A stretch of DNA of 64,000 nucleotides from Duganella zoogloeoides (GTDB lineage Bacteria; Pseudomonadota; Gammaproteobacteria; Burkholderiales; Burkholderiaceae_D). The translations under genes and the position numbers were made by a program. The stretch covers positions 2,232,001-2,296,000 of the forward strand of contig NZ_CP140152.1 of NCBI RefSeq assembly GCF_034479515.1, written 5' to 3'. The notes beneath the pieces are model-generated. The model saw nothing but the letters and a program-made list of their open reading frames with translations, ran no database searches and was not told where the DNA came from. Within the stretch, counting starts at the first letter, position 1, and every line of letters begins with the position of its first letter. Shown piece by piece: positions 54,860-63,507 of this stretch.

Positions 54860-57800
54860 TCACTTCTTTCCTGATGGCATAGACTTTTGAGCCGGATACA
54901 GCGCCTGCTGGCCCGTCATCGCTCTCGATGGCGCCGGCAGATTGCCACCGGCAGCCTTGATGACCAGGTTGTCGAACCAGGCCATGCTCAGCTTGTCTTC
55001 ATCCTTGTCTTTGTGCGTAGCGGCCAGGATGCCGGCCATGCCGGCGCCGTACAGATCGTCGGTGGCGGCAAGCTGCTGCTTGCCATCGACCAGCCCGGTA
55101 ATCCGGTTGCCGGCAAAGCGCAGCGTCAGCGTATGCCATTGGCCTGCTTTCACGCCTGCCACGCGGCTGGCGGCCAGTTGCTTCTCGCCGCCCTCGGACG
55201 TGTCGTTCATGGCGCGGATCAAAGCCTGCTGCTCGGCATCGCCGACCGCCTTTTTCTTGTCCTTCTTGCCGCGGATGGCCACCAGCCGCAACGCGCCATC
55301 GTGACCCAGTTGCAGAAAGTATCCTTTCGGGATGAAACCGTAGCCGGTGCCGGCATGGTTGATGCGGCCCATGACAGCGGCCGATTCGCCCGCTTGCAGG
55401 TACACGTCCACGCTTACTTCGTAGTCGCGCCAGGCATCGTCGCCGATGATCGAATAAGGCTGCCAGTCGGGCGCCCACGAAATGGTGGGAATCGGCGCAC
55501 TCTGGCGCAAACAGGTGCCAACGCGGGCCGGGCAGCGCGCCAGTTCGAAGGAACCGGCAATGTCGGCCAGGTAGCGCGGCTGGTGGCCCCAGGTGGCTGG
55601 CCGTGGATAGTGTTCAAACGTTTCGCGGTACGGGAACGGGAACGATGCCAGCGCCGGCACGTCGGCCACGCCGCCTTTTTGCTGGCCGCGCGTGGTGGTC
55701 AGCGAATACACGGCGTGCGGCTCGAGCGTGAGCGTCGCCACGCCGTCGCGCACCACGGCGTCGGCCTGGCGTACGAAATGCTCTTGCTCGGTGGTGCGCC
55801 ACACGGCCAAGTCGCCATCCTTCAAGCCTTTGACGTTCAGTCGCAGCTGCTGTGCAGCGGGCGCGTCCTTGGTTTCGATGATCACGCTGTAGTCGCGCTC
55901 GGGCGAGGCCAGCGTGACGAAGGTGCCGCCGCCGGCCAGATCGCCGCTGCCGCCCTGCAGGTAGGTCCAACCCGTTTCGGTGAACTGGCCGTAGTGGGCA
56001 TAGCCCCACAACACCGGGTTGACGCGGTAGTGGCCGCTCCACGGCCAGTTGGCGCGCACCATCGCCTCTTTTTCGCCCGAGTACGCCTGCATCGTGTAGA
56101 GGCCGGCAATGCCGTACCAGTTGACCACCTTGGTCACACCGCTGCGCACATAGTTTTCATTGAAGGACTGGACCATGCTGATCAGCCCGTCGTAGCCGGC
56201 CTTGTACACGTGCTGCTCGGTGTTCCAGATCGGCTTGCCCATGGCGGCCGCTTTGCGTTGCACTTCGACCGGCACCACCGACTTGGGCGGGTTGATGTGG
56301 GCGCCGACGATGTCGATGGCGTCGCGCAGTTCCGCATCCCGGGCCATGTCATCGACAAAGCGGAATTTCCATGGATCGGGCCAGTTGTCGAAGCCGTGCA
56401 GCTTGACCTTGCCGAAGTCGTTGGCATTGAGCGTGGTGCGCAGCGCCTTGGCGAAACCGTAGCTGGCGCCTTTCTCGTTGCGGATGCCGATGGCGTCGAA
56501 CTCCATGCCATAGACGTTGCGCAAGCCCTTGAGCCAGCTGACGTAGTAGTTGGCCGTGTCCTGCGAGAAGAACCGCGCATCGCCCTTGTAATAATCGCCC
56601 GTGCTCTGCTCGAACAGTTGGCCTTGCCGGCCCAGCCAGCCGGGCGCGCTCCAAGCGGCGCCGTCGAGCGTGAGTTGCGGATTGCGGCGCCTGGCCTCGC
56701 GCATTTCCCACCACAGGTAGCCGCGTTCGTAGTTCAGGTCGTCGCGGGCGTGCATGTGGCTGGGCATCGAGCCCTGGGTGGCGTTGCCGTCGCCGGGAAT
56801 TTCCACGTACAGGGCGCTGACCGACGCGCCGAACTTCGGTGTGAACACCAGGTCGAGGATCTCGCTGCGCTGCGGTTCCGGGTAGTCCTTGAGCAGCACG
56901 CCGGTGCCGCCCCCGCCTTCGACGATGCCGATGCCGTCGAAGCGCGGACCGCCGGCGTTGCCGTCGAGGATGATGGTTTGTTCGGCCGGCTGGCGGCACA
57001 GGGTGCCGGGATCGATGCGGTCGGCCATCGGCGTCTCGGCGTCGAGCTTGATGCCCTGGCGGCGCGCCGTGCGTTCGATCACGGTGCCGCCGCCCGGCTC
57101 GGCGTAGGCAGGATCGGACTGCGCCTGTTGCAGCGGCACGTAGCGGGCGCCGGCCGCATCCAGGCGTTGCAGCACGTCGGGCAGGGTCACCGCGCTCCAG
57201 CCGCCCAGGTGGGTGAGCAGCACCTGCGGAATCACGCGGCCATACACGCGCTGCGAGTCGGCCTGCATCTTGGCGATGCCGCGCTCGACCGCCGCCAGGT
57301 ACTGGGTTTTCATGGTCGTGATCGCGGCCTGGTCGCCGCTGGCCACGCAGCGCGCGTAGGCGTCGGTATAGTCCCAGTCGTCGAACGAGAGGCTGACATC
57401 GGCCACGCGGTAGCCGCGTTCGCGTAGCCAGGCCAGCGCGGCGGGGCCACGGGCGCCGCCGCCGTCGAGGAACGGCAGGCGCAAATAGCGCCAGTCAGCA
57501 CCTTGCATGCGCTGCGTTACGGCGGCTTCGCCAGCCTCCACGTCGGCCTGCCAGGCCGCCAGCGACGGCGCTTTCGACAGGCCCAGGTGGGTGGCGGTAT
57601 GGTTGCCCAGCGGGTGGCCGGCGGCGCGCCAGGCGTCGAGCACCCTGGCGTCGTCGGCGGACTTGGTCAGCTTGCCGGCGTTGACGAAGCCGAACGCCTC
57701 GGTCACGCCGTGTCGCTTGAAGGTTTGCAGGTGCGCTTCGGCGATGGCCAGGCGCGTCATGCGCGGCGGCAGCAGGCCGTGGGCGGGCAGGTCATCGACG

Positions 57801-57952
57801 GTGACGGCAACGTCGAAACCCTGGGCGCAAGCGGCGCCGGAGAACAGCAGGGCGGCGGACAGGGCGGTCAGCAGTGGAGCTAGCAGTGAAGGAGCTGCGG
57901 TGGCACGGGCGAAGGTCATGGCGGGCGATAGCGAAGTCGGAGGCAAACGCAT
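54860..57952 (-). CDS. Polysaccharide deacetylase-GH59 (galactocerebrosidase-like) fusion enzyme
   Basis: 1030 residues, exported; an alternative ATG at 57919 gives a shorter signal peptide ('LLAPLLTALSAALLFSGAAC'). Residues about 45-300 form a NodB-type deacetylase ('AVTVDDLPAHG' for the metal Asp, 'GNHTATH' for the His pair, 'RLPFLDGG'). From about 335 onward it reads as a family 59 glycoside hydrolase: 'FDGIGIVEGGGGTGVLLKDY', the acid/base Glu in 'IGIRNEKGASYG', the nucleophile Glu in 'IWNTEQHVYK', and a C-terminal lectin-like part. GH59 enzymes cleave beta-galactosides such as galactosylceramide. Both catalytic sites look intact. Confidence 0.82.
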   Translation of the reverse strand: MRLPPTSLSPAMTFARATAAPSLLAPLLTALSAALLFSGAACAQGFDVAVTVDDLPAHGLLPPRMTRLAIAEAHLQTFKRHGVTEAFGFVNAGKLTKSADDARVLDAWRAAGHPLGNHTATHLGLSKAPSLAAWQADVEAGEAAVTQRMQGADWRYLRLPFLDGGGARGPAALAWLRERGYRVADVSLSFDDWDYTDAYARCVASGDQAAITTMKTQYLAAVERGIAKMQADSQRVYGRVIPQVLLTHLGGWSAVTLPDVLQRLDAAGARYVPLQQAQSDPAYAEPGGGTVIERTARRQGIKLDAETPMADRIDPGTLCRQPAEQTIILDGNAGGPRFDGIGIVEGGGGTGVLLKDYPEPQRSEILDLVFTPKFGASVSALYVEIPGDGNATQGSMPSHMHARDDLNYERGYLWWEMREARRRNPQLTLDGAAWSAPGWLGRQGQLFEQSTGDYYKGDARFFSQDTANYYVSWLKGLRNVYGMEFDAIGIRNEKGASYGFAKALRTTLNANDFGKVKLHGFDNWPDPWKFRFVDDMARDAELRDAIDIVGAHINPPKSVVPVEVQRKAAAMGKPIWNTEQHVYKAGYDGLISMVQSFNENYVRSGVTKVVNWYGIAGLYTMQAYSGEKEAMVRANWPWSGHYRVNPVLWGYAHYGQFTETGWTYLQGGSGDLAGGGTFVTLASPERDYSVIIETKDAPAAQQLRLNVKGLKDGDLAVWRTTEQEHFVRQADAVVRDGVATLTLEPHAVYSLTTTRGQQKGGVADVPALASFPFPYRETFEHYPRPATWGHQPRYLADIAGSFELARCPARVGTCLRQSAPIPTISWAPDWQPYSIIGDDAWRDYEVSVDVYLQAGESAAVMGRINHAGTGYGFIPKGYFLQLGHDGALRLVAIRGKKDKKKAVGDAEQQALIRAMNDTSEGGEKQLAASRVAGVKAGQWHTLTLRFAGNRITGLVDGKQQLAATDDLYGAGMAGILAATHKDKDEDKLSMAWFDNLVIKAAGGNLPAPSRAMTGQQALYPAQKSMPSGKK

Positions 57953-58021
57953 CCTAATCGAAGCGCCGCGCCAGCGGTTCGCTGGCGCCGGAAATAATCA
58001 GCGCCGTGCGTGCGTGCCGGT

Positions 58022-58462
58022 TTATTCGCGTTCGATCGAGGCGCGGATCACGTGTTCGGCCGCCTGGTAGATATTCGGATCGCGCAGGATGTCGTACTGA
58101 AACGCACCGCCCGGCGTGGCCATCAGGTTGCCATCGCAATACACGCGGGCGTTCCAGTCGGCGCCGTGGCCCACGCTGTACGTGCCCAGGTAGCTGATGG
58201 CGCGGCCGTCGCGCTTGCGGGTGAAGGAACCCTTGATCGGCCACTGGTCGAGCCAGTACGACGCCATTTCGGCCGCGTAGCGGTTGGCGCCGTCAACGGT
58301 GCCGAATTCGGCCAATGGATACGATTGTTCATAGACCACGTCGCCGGCAGAAGACGCACCGCGGTAGATGCGGAAACAGGCATAGTAGCCGTTGTCCGCC
58401 GTGCGTTTGGGCGTGCAGACGATGTAGTGGCCTGCGTATGAGTAACTATGTGATTGCGCCAT
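58022..58462 (-). CDS. Hypothetical protein
   Basis: 146 residues, minus strand; GAGG precedes the ATG. No signal peptide. The sequence is compact and aromatic-rich ('SYAGHYIVCTPKRTADNGYY', 'ACFRIYRGASSAGDVVYEQS', 'FGTVDGANRYAAEMASYW', 'GGAFQYDILRDPNIYQA'). It looks like a single soluble alpha/beta domain. Short forms of similar proteins are common in Oxalobacteraceae but I cannot name a family. It is monocistronic. Confidence 0.6.
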   Translation of the reverse strand: MAQSHSYSYAGHYIVCTPKRTADNGYYACFRIYRGASSAGDVVYEQSYPLAEFGTVDGANRYAAEMASYWLDQWPIKGSFTRKRDGRAISYLGTYSVGHGADWNARVYCDGNLMATPGGAFQYDILRDPNIYQAAEHVIRASIERE

Positions 58463-58635
58463 ATAACCTCGCTAAGTGAACTGTTTGGCGCATCGCACCA
58501 AACCACCCGTAAGCTGCCTGGGCGATGTTTATAGAGCAAGAATAGCACAGGATTTCCTGGCAAGCCGGTTCAAACGTGCGCAACGACAAAAATAATATTG
58601 CGACGCAGCATGATGTGGCGCGGCGCGGGACGCGC

Positions 58636-59106
58636 TCAGGGCAGGCGGCCCCGGTAGCTTTGCGGCGCCAGTTCCTGCTGTGGCGCCAGCGCTTGCAGAC
58701 GCTTGTACAGGACCCGGGTTTCCAGCAAATTCCACACGCGCAACATTGCCTCCAGCGTATCGAACGGCTTGGTAAGAAAGTCCTTGGCGCCCAGCGACAG
58801 TGCGCGGCGCTTGGCTTCGGCAGTAGCGTCGGCAGTGATCACCAGCACCGGGCGGAAGTCGTAGGGATCGCCGCGGCGCTTGAGGCGTTCGAGCACCGCA
58901 TAGCCATCGAGGTCGGGCATCATCAGGTCGAGCACGATCAGGTCGGGATCGAAGGCGGTGTACAGGTCGAGCGCGGTGCGGGCGTCGGTGGTGCCGACCA
59001 CGTGGGTCAGGCCCTCGGCAATGAACATGTCTTCCAGCAGCCGCAAATTGGCGGGCTGGTCGTCGATGATCAGGATGCGCGAAGCGAGTACTTGATTTTC
59101 CATCAT
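58636..59106 (-). CDS. Receiver-domain response regulator
   Basis: 156 residues, a receiver domain with intact sites: acidic pair in 'ILIIDDQPANLRLLEDMF', phosphoacceptor Asp in 'LIVLDLMMPDLDGYAVL', Thr in 'VLVITADATAEAKR', Lys in 'DFLTKPFD'. After about residue 125 there is only a helical tail ('LLETRVLYKRLQAL'). Its sequence is closest to receivers that precede HD-GYP domains, but no output domain follows. It is the last gene of a three-gene operon, overlapping the kinase stop by 4 bp, and is probably its partner. Confidence 0.9.
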   Translation of the reverse strand: MMENQVLASRILIIDDQPANLRLLEDMFIAEGLTHVVGTTDARTALDLYTAFDPDLIVLDLMMPDLDGYAVLERLKRRGDPYDFRPVLVITADATAEAKRRALSLGAKDFLTKPFDTLEAMLRVWNLLETRVLYKRLQALAPQQELAPQSYRGRLP

Positions 59107-60971
59107 GTAGATTTTCCGTGAGAATCGAGCAGGGCGAAGAACGCCGGGATATCGAGTGGTTTGGCCAGGTGCGGAACGTCGTTATTCGCCTCGCTGCCCA
59201 GGAGGACCACGGTGCCGGGCAGGGCCAGCCACTGTGCGCCGGCCAGGTTGGCTGCCAGCAGTACCAGGTCGGGCGGTTCGGCCTGCGCCACGGCCAGGCC
59301 TGCGGCGGCGTCGGCCACGGCGGTCACGCGCCAGTGCGGCCGGCGCTGGGCCAGCGTGGCCACCAGGATGCGCGTGGCGGGGTCCGCTTCCACGCACAGC
59401 AGGTGGCGGGTGCTGGCGCTGGTGGCCGGCACGGCCGCAGCGGGCGCTGGCTGGTCGGCCGGTTCCTGTTGGGCGGCCTCGTCGGTGGCCCCGGCGTTGG
59501 TCGCCAGCGGCAAGGTCAGCGTGAAGCGGCTGCCGGGCCCGGGCTTGTCGTGCAGGATGACGTCGCCACCCATGGCCTGCATCAGCGCTTTCGAGACTGC
59601 AAGACCGAGGCCGGCGCCCTCGGTCTTGCCACGTTCGGCGCCGAGGCGGTCGAACGGTGCAAACAGGCGCGTGCGCAGCGACGGCGTGATGCCGGGGCCG
59701 TTGTCGTCGATGTGGATGGCGGCCAGTTCGGCGCCGGGCGCCAGGTGCAGCGCCACGATGCCGTCAAGCGGGCCGTACTTGATGGCGTTCGACAGCAGGT
59801 TGAGCAGCGCCTGCAGCAGCCGCTGGCGGTCGGCCAGCACGGCCACCGCGAGGCCGGCGTGATCGTGGCGCAGCTGCACGCCGCGCTGGCGCGCCAGCGG
59901 CGCCATCAGCATCATCGCCTCGTCGAGCAGCGGCGCCAGCGCCACCGGCACGCATGCCAGGGTGAGCTTGCCGGCCTCGATGCGGCCGATGTCGATCACC
60001 TCGTTGATCAAGGCAAGCAGGTGCTGGCCGGCCTGGCGGATGTGTTCCGCATGTTCGCGTTCGCGCGGTTCGCGCAGGCCCGCTTCCAGCAGTTGCGCGT
60101 AGCCGAGGATGGCATTGAGCGGAGTGCGCAGCTCGTGGCTGGTGCGCGCCAAAAACTCGGTCTTGGCGCGGCTGGCTGCTTGCGCCGCCGAGGCGCGGCC
60201 GGCCAGCAGCACGCTGGCCTGGTGCAGGCGGTCGGCCAGCTGGCCCAGCTCGTCGGTGGTGGCCGGTGTGGGCTTGAGCGGCAGGTCGTTCGACAGGCGC
60301 TCGGCGTTTTCGGCGGCCAGGCGCACGCGCCGCACCAGCCCCAGGGTGAAGGTCAGCGTTGCCATCGCGCCAGCCATGCCGGCGCCAATCACGATCATCG
60401 CCATCCACAGGTTGCGGTTCGACGCCTGTTGCAAGGCCAATGTGCGCTGCTCGACCAGCGCGGCCTCGCGCAAATTCATCACGCCGATTTCGGTACGCAA
60501 CTGGTCGAGAATCTGCTTGCTGCTGAGCAGATGTTCCTGCAACTCCGCCGTGCTGGCGTTGCGCTGCCCGCGCATCAGGTTCAGGCTGGCGAGCTTCTTG
60601 CGCAGCAGCGGTGTGATGCGCGCCAGGCTGGCCAGCTGTTCGGGATCGACGGCGCGCGCCTGCAAGCTGGCCAGGGTGGCCGGCAGTTGTTCGGCAGCGA
60701 TGTGGTATGGCATCAGGAAATCGTCGCGACCGGTGAGCAGGTAGCCGCGCACGCCGGTGGCGGCCTCGGCGATCTGCGTGTGCAGGCGCTGGATATCGGC
60801 CTGGGCCTGCATGGTGCGCAGCATGTCGGCGGTGGCGGCAGCGGTATTGCGCTCGAGCGTGTAGCTGGTGGCGGCCGAGCCCACCAGCAGGGCCAGCGAG
60901 GCGACAATGATTGCGCCGCCCTTGAAGCCGAGCGACCAGTGACGCGGGTTCAGCCTTGCGAGCGCGCTCAT
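59103..60971 (-). CDS. CHASE3-type histidine kinase with degenerate C-terminal receiver
   Basis: 622 residues from the ATG at 60971. Two membrane helices (about 17-38 and 185-210) bracket a CHASE3-like helical sensor ('AATGVRGYLLTGRDDF'). A HAMP-like linker follows, then HisKA ('LARTSHELRTPLNAILGYAQ') and HATPase ('NLLSNAIKYG', 'EGAGLGLAVSKALMQ'). The C-terminal receiver has lost its phosphoacceptor: 'PPDLVLLAANLAG' has Ala where Asp is expected. Phosphotransfer must go to the separate receiver encoded downstream. The start overlaps the LuxR gene stop. Confidence 0.9.
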   Translation of the reverse strand: MSALARLNPRHWSLGFKGGAIIVASLALLVGSAATSYTLERNTAAATADMLRTMQAQADIQRLHTQIAEAATGVRGYLLTGRDDFLMPYHIAAEQLPATLASLQARAVDPEQLASLARITPLLRKKLASLNLMRGQRNASTAELQEHLLSSKQILDQLRTEIGVMNLREAALVEQRTLALQQASNRNLWMAMIVIGAGMAGAMATLTFTLGLVRRVRLAAENAERLSNDLPLKPTPATTDELGQLADRLHQASVLLAGRASAAQAASRAKTEFLARTSHELRTPLNAILGYAQLLEAGLREPREREHAEHIRQAGQHLLALINEVIDIGRIEAGKLTLACVPVALAPLLDEAMMLMAPLARQRGVQLRHDHAGLAVAVLADRQRLLQALLNLLSNAIKYGPLDGIVALHLAPGAELAAIHIDDNGPGITPSLRTRLFAPFDRLGAERGKTEGAGLGLAVSKALMQAMGGDVILHDKPGPGSRFTLTLPLATNAGATDEAAQQEPADQPAPAAAVPATSASTRHLLCVEADPATRILVATLAQRRPHWRVTAVADAAAGLAVAQAEPPDLVLLAANLAGAQWLALPGTVVLLGSEANNDVPHLAKPLDIPAFFALLDSHGKST

Positions 60972-61741
60972 GATCCGAGCCCCAGGTCGGCCGCGCGCAC
61001 GGCGGCCTGGGTGCGGTCGTTCAGGTCCAGCTTGTGCAGGATGCGTTCCACGTGCACCTTGACGGTGCCGGCGGCGATGCCCAGGTGCTCGCCCATGGCG
61101 GCGTTGGTCCAGCCTTGCGGCAGCAGGGCGAGGATTTGCAATTCGCGCGGGGTCAGCGACTTGAGGATGGCGGCGGCCTCGGTGGCGCCCACGCGCGGCG
61201 CCGCCTGGCTGTTCGCCAGCGCCGCACCCAGCAGGGTGGACAGCGCTTGCAGCGTGAGCAAATCGTCGGGGTGGGGCGGCGGCGCGGCCGTGGCGCACAG
61301 CAGGGCCAGGATGCCGCGATGCTTGCCGTCCAGGCACAGCGGCACCAGCACTTCGAGGCCGGTGCGCTGCTCGCGACCGATGCGCAGTCCGCTCGGTACG
61401 TCCTGCCGCACCAGCGGCGCCACCGGCCCCGGCTGCAAGACGGTGTGCAGCGCCATGGCATGCGCCACGCGCGCGCCGACCGGCGGCACGTTGCCGTGGC
61501 TGGCCGCCACGTGCAAGGCGTCGTCCTTGAGCACCAGCAGCAAGCCATCGTCGAGCGAGAGGAAGGCCAGGGTCTTGGCCAGCACGGTGGCAAGCGCGGC
61601 GGGGCGCACGCCATCCTGGGCCAGTGCGCCGGCCGCGTCGGTGAGCAGGCGCCAGCGCGCGGCGCTGCTTTCGCTGTGGCGGTAACGGCTACGGATGGCG
61701 TGGGCGCTATCGGCAGGAGAAGAAGAGCTCATCGCATGCAA
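60968..61741 (-). CDS. LuxR-family regulator with GAF-like sensor domain
   Basis: 257 residues; a start at 61732 would remove three residues. A GAF-like domain spans about 25-175 ('LAFLSLDDGLLLVLKDDAL', 'LEVLVPLCLDGKHRGILAL'). It is followed by a LuxR helix-turn-helix at about 190-255 ('SLTPRELQILALLPQGWTN', 'AAMGEHLGIAAGTVKVHVER'). There is no receiver domain, so it answers a ligand or a protein contact rather than phosphorylation. It heads the operon with the kinase and receiver. A perfect 12-bp palindrome (61779-61790) lies 37 bp upstream of its start and may be its own site. Confidence 0.87.
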   Translation of the reverse strand: MHAMSSSSPADSAHAIRSRYRHSESSAARWRLLTDAAGALAQDGVRPAALATVLAKTLAFLSLDDGLLLVLKDDALHVAASHGNVPPVGARVAHAMALHTVLQPGPVAPLVRQDVPSGLRIGREQRTGLEVLVPLCLDGKHRGILALLCATAAPPPHPDDLLTLQALSTLLGAALANSQAAPRVGATEAAAILKSLTPRELQILALLPQGWTNAAMGEHLGIAAGTVKVHVERILHKLDLNDRTQAAVRAADLGLGS

Positions 61742-61778
61742 CCAGTTTCATGTGTGGAGTCGCGAATTATATGCCACC

Positions 61779-61790
61779 CGGCATATGCCG
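61779..61790. promoter_or_regulatory. 12-bp palindrome between divergent genes
   Basis: CGGCATATGCCG is a perfect palindrome, and a second ATGCC half-site lies at 61771-61775. It sits between the LuxR regulator (minus) and the secreted protein at 61891 (plus), where a regulator could control both. Confidence 0.4.
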
Positions 61791-61890
61791 CAACCCCCGG
61801 CCGGCAGATTTTTCAACGACCCGGGTCCGCGATACTCGATTCATTGGCAGACACCGACTGCCGATGATCCTCAACTACATGGAGCACATA

Positions 61891-62388
61891 ATGAAAAAAG
61901 TCCTGATCGCCCTCGCCCTCGCCGCCTCGACCACCTTCGCTGTCGCCGACATCGCGCCGAAGTTCTACGCCGGCGTAGTCACCGCCCCGGTCAACGCCCA
62001 GGAAGCGGAAATCGCGGCCCTGTTCGACAAATGGAATGCGACCCTGGCCACCGGCAACCCGGCCAAGGTCGCCAGCCTGTACGCCAGCGACGCGGTGCTC
62101 GAGCCCACCGTGTCGAACGAGGTGCGCACCACCCCGGCCGCGATCGAAGACTATTTCGTCAAGTTCCTCAAGATGAAGCCGGTCGGCACCATCAACATGC
62201 GCCAGATCCGCATGCTGGGCAACGATTCGGCACTGGATACCGGTGTGTACACGTTCCGGGTGACGGTCGATGGCAAGCCGCGTGATGTGCAGGCGCGTTA
62301 CACCTATGTGTACAAGAAGGTCGGCGGCGAATGGAAAATCCTGAACCACCACTCGTCGGCAATGCCGGAAGTGATCGCTGCCAAGTAA
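61891..62388 (+). CDS. Secreted SnoaL/DUF4440-like protein
   Basis: 165 residues from the ATG at 61891 (GGAG 7 nt upstream); signal peptide ending 'STTFAVA'. The mature part matches the NTF2-like fold of the DUF4440 / SgcJ / CaMKII-association group: 'EIAALFDKWNATLATGNPAK', 'VASLYASDAVLEPTVSNEVR', 'DTGVYTFRVTVDGKPRDVQA', 'WKILNHHSSAMP'. Proteins of this group bind small hydrophobic ligands in a cone-shaped pocket, and the C-terminal His-His-Ser-Ser is conserved. Periplasmic location is inferred. A strong terminator follows. Confidence 0.82.
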   Translation: MKKVLIALALAASTTFAVADIAPKFYAGVVTAPVNAQEAEIAALFDKWNATLATGNPAKVASLYASDAVLEPTVSNEVRTTPAAIEDYFVKFLKMKPVGTINMRQIRMLGNDSALDTGVYTFRVTVDGKPRDVQARYTYVYKKVGGEWKILNHHSSAMPEVIAAK

Positions 62389-62398
62389 GAAAAATGGA

Positions 62399-62435
62399 AA
62401 AAGCCCCGCGGTAGCAGCAACTACCCGGGGCTTTT
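62399..62435 (+). terminator. Rho-independent terminator
   Basis: AAAAGCCCCG (62399-62408) pairs with CGGGGCTTTT (62426-62435), and an inner GTAG/CTAC extends the stem around CAGCAA. The A-rich 5' side and T-rich 3' side make it usable in both directions. Confidence 0.88.
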
Positions 62436-62636
62436 GGTCAATAGCTGGAGAAAGCATGTTTGACTGCTGACGATGATAATGAGCGATTCTTAAGCCAATC
62501 TTAGCTGCACTGCACCATTTATACATTTTCAACCTTGAAGCCACTTTTTGCCGCACCGTCCGGATGGTGTAGCATGTCGGGTGGCGCAGTGGGCGGGCGC
62601 ATTTTGCCAGCCGCCGCCGGTACTTCAAGGAAAACC

Positions 62637-63473
62637 ATGCAAATTAAAATTAACGACGTGTTGCGGGCCTACATCGAGCCGCTGACCGAGGCCGAGTACA
62701 TGGCGCTCGAGCGCAGCGTTCTGGCCGAGGGCTGCCGCGACGCGCTGGTCCTGTGGCAGGACACCCTGGTGGATGGCCATAACCGTTATCAAATCTGCCA
62801 GGAACACGGCATTCCGTTCAAGGCCGTGGAAAACACCAGCTTTCGCGACCTCGACGACGTCAAACTGTGGATGATCGACAATAACCTGGGGCGCCGCAGC
62901 ATTTCCGACTATCAGCGCGGCGTGCTCGCCCTGCGCAAGAAGGAAATCGTCCGCGCCCGCGCGCTCGAACTGGCCGCTGAGGCCGCCGCCGAAGACGCGG
63001 CCATCGCGCCACCGGACGGCGAAGCCAAGCCCAAGCCAGCCGCCATGCCGCTGACCTCGCGCGAAGACATTGCCCGCGCCGCGCGCCTGTCGAGCGCCAC
63101 CATCAGCCAGATCGAAAAAATCCAGAAGACCGCCACGCCGGAATTGGTGGAAGCCGTGCGTTCGGGCACGATCTCCATCAACGCCGCGGCCACCGTGGCG
63201 TCGCTGCCGGAAGATGCGCAGATTGCCGCTGTTGCCGGCGGCAAGAAGGAATTGCAAAAAGCCGCCAAGGAAGTGCGCGAACTGCGCACGGCCGGCAAGC
63301 CGCCCAAGGAGGCCAAGGGTGCGCGTGAGGACGGCGAGCGCGATTACAATCGCAATCCCACCGAAGCGGACGAGCTGCGCCGTGAAAACGCGGCGCTGCG
63401 CGAAAAGAACGCGGCATTGCTCGAGGAAATTACCGCGTTGCAGCGGCGCATTTCCGAACTCGCATCGAGCTGA
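62637..63473 (+). CDS. ParB-like nuclease/CTPase-fold protein
   Basis: 278 residues; AAGGAAAA before the ATG. The N-terminal ParB/Srx-fold domain holds 'TLVDGHNRYQICQEHGIPFK' in place of the usual GERR box, and 'LWMIDNNLGRRSISDYQRG', a recognisable ParB-N second box. A helix-turn-helix-like region follows ('DIARAARLSSATISQIEKI'), then a highly charged C-terminal coiled coil ('ENAALREKNAALLEEI'). It is not next to a parA gene, so it is not the chromosomal ParB. The family is seen on mobile elements and in chromosomes as a DNA-binding regulator of unknown target. Confidence 0.8.
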   Translation: MQIKINDVLRAYIEPLTEAEYMALERSVLAEGCRDALVLWQDTLVDGHNRYQICQEHGIPFKAVENTSFRDLDDVKLWMIDNNLGRRSISDYQRGVLALRKKEIVRARALELAAEAAAEDAAIAPPDGEAKPKPAAMPLTSREDIARAARLSSATISQIEKIQKTATPELVEAVRSGTISINAAATVASLPEDAQIAAVAGGKKELQKAAKEVRELRTAGKPPKEAKGAREDGERDYNRNPTEADELRRENAALREKNAALLEEITALQRRISELASS

Positions 63474-63507
63474 TCCCTAGGTTGAACTGTTAATCCGGAG
63501 TTTGTCG

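Noticed and set aside
54887..57427. Open frame of 846 codons on the plus strand
   Set aside because: Antisense to the deacetylase-GH59 gene. No recognisable motif, no ribosome-binding site, and composition typical of an antisense shadow.
59118..61685. Open frame of 855 codons on the plus strand
   Set aside because: Antisense to the kinase and LuxR genes. The product is low-complexity Gly/Gln/Arg/Val without domains.
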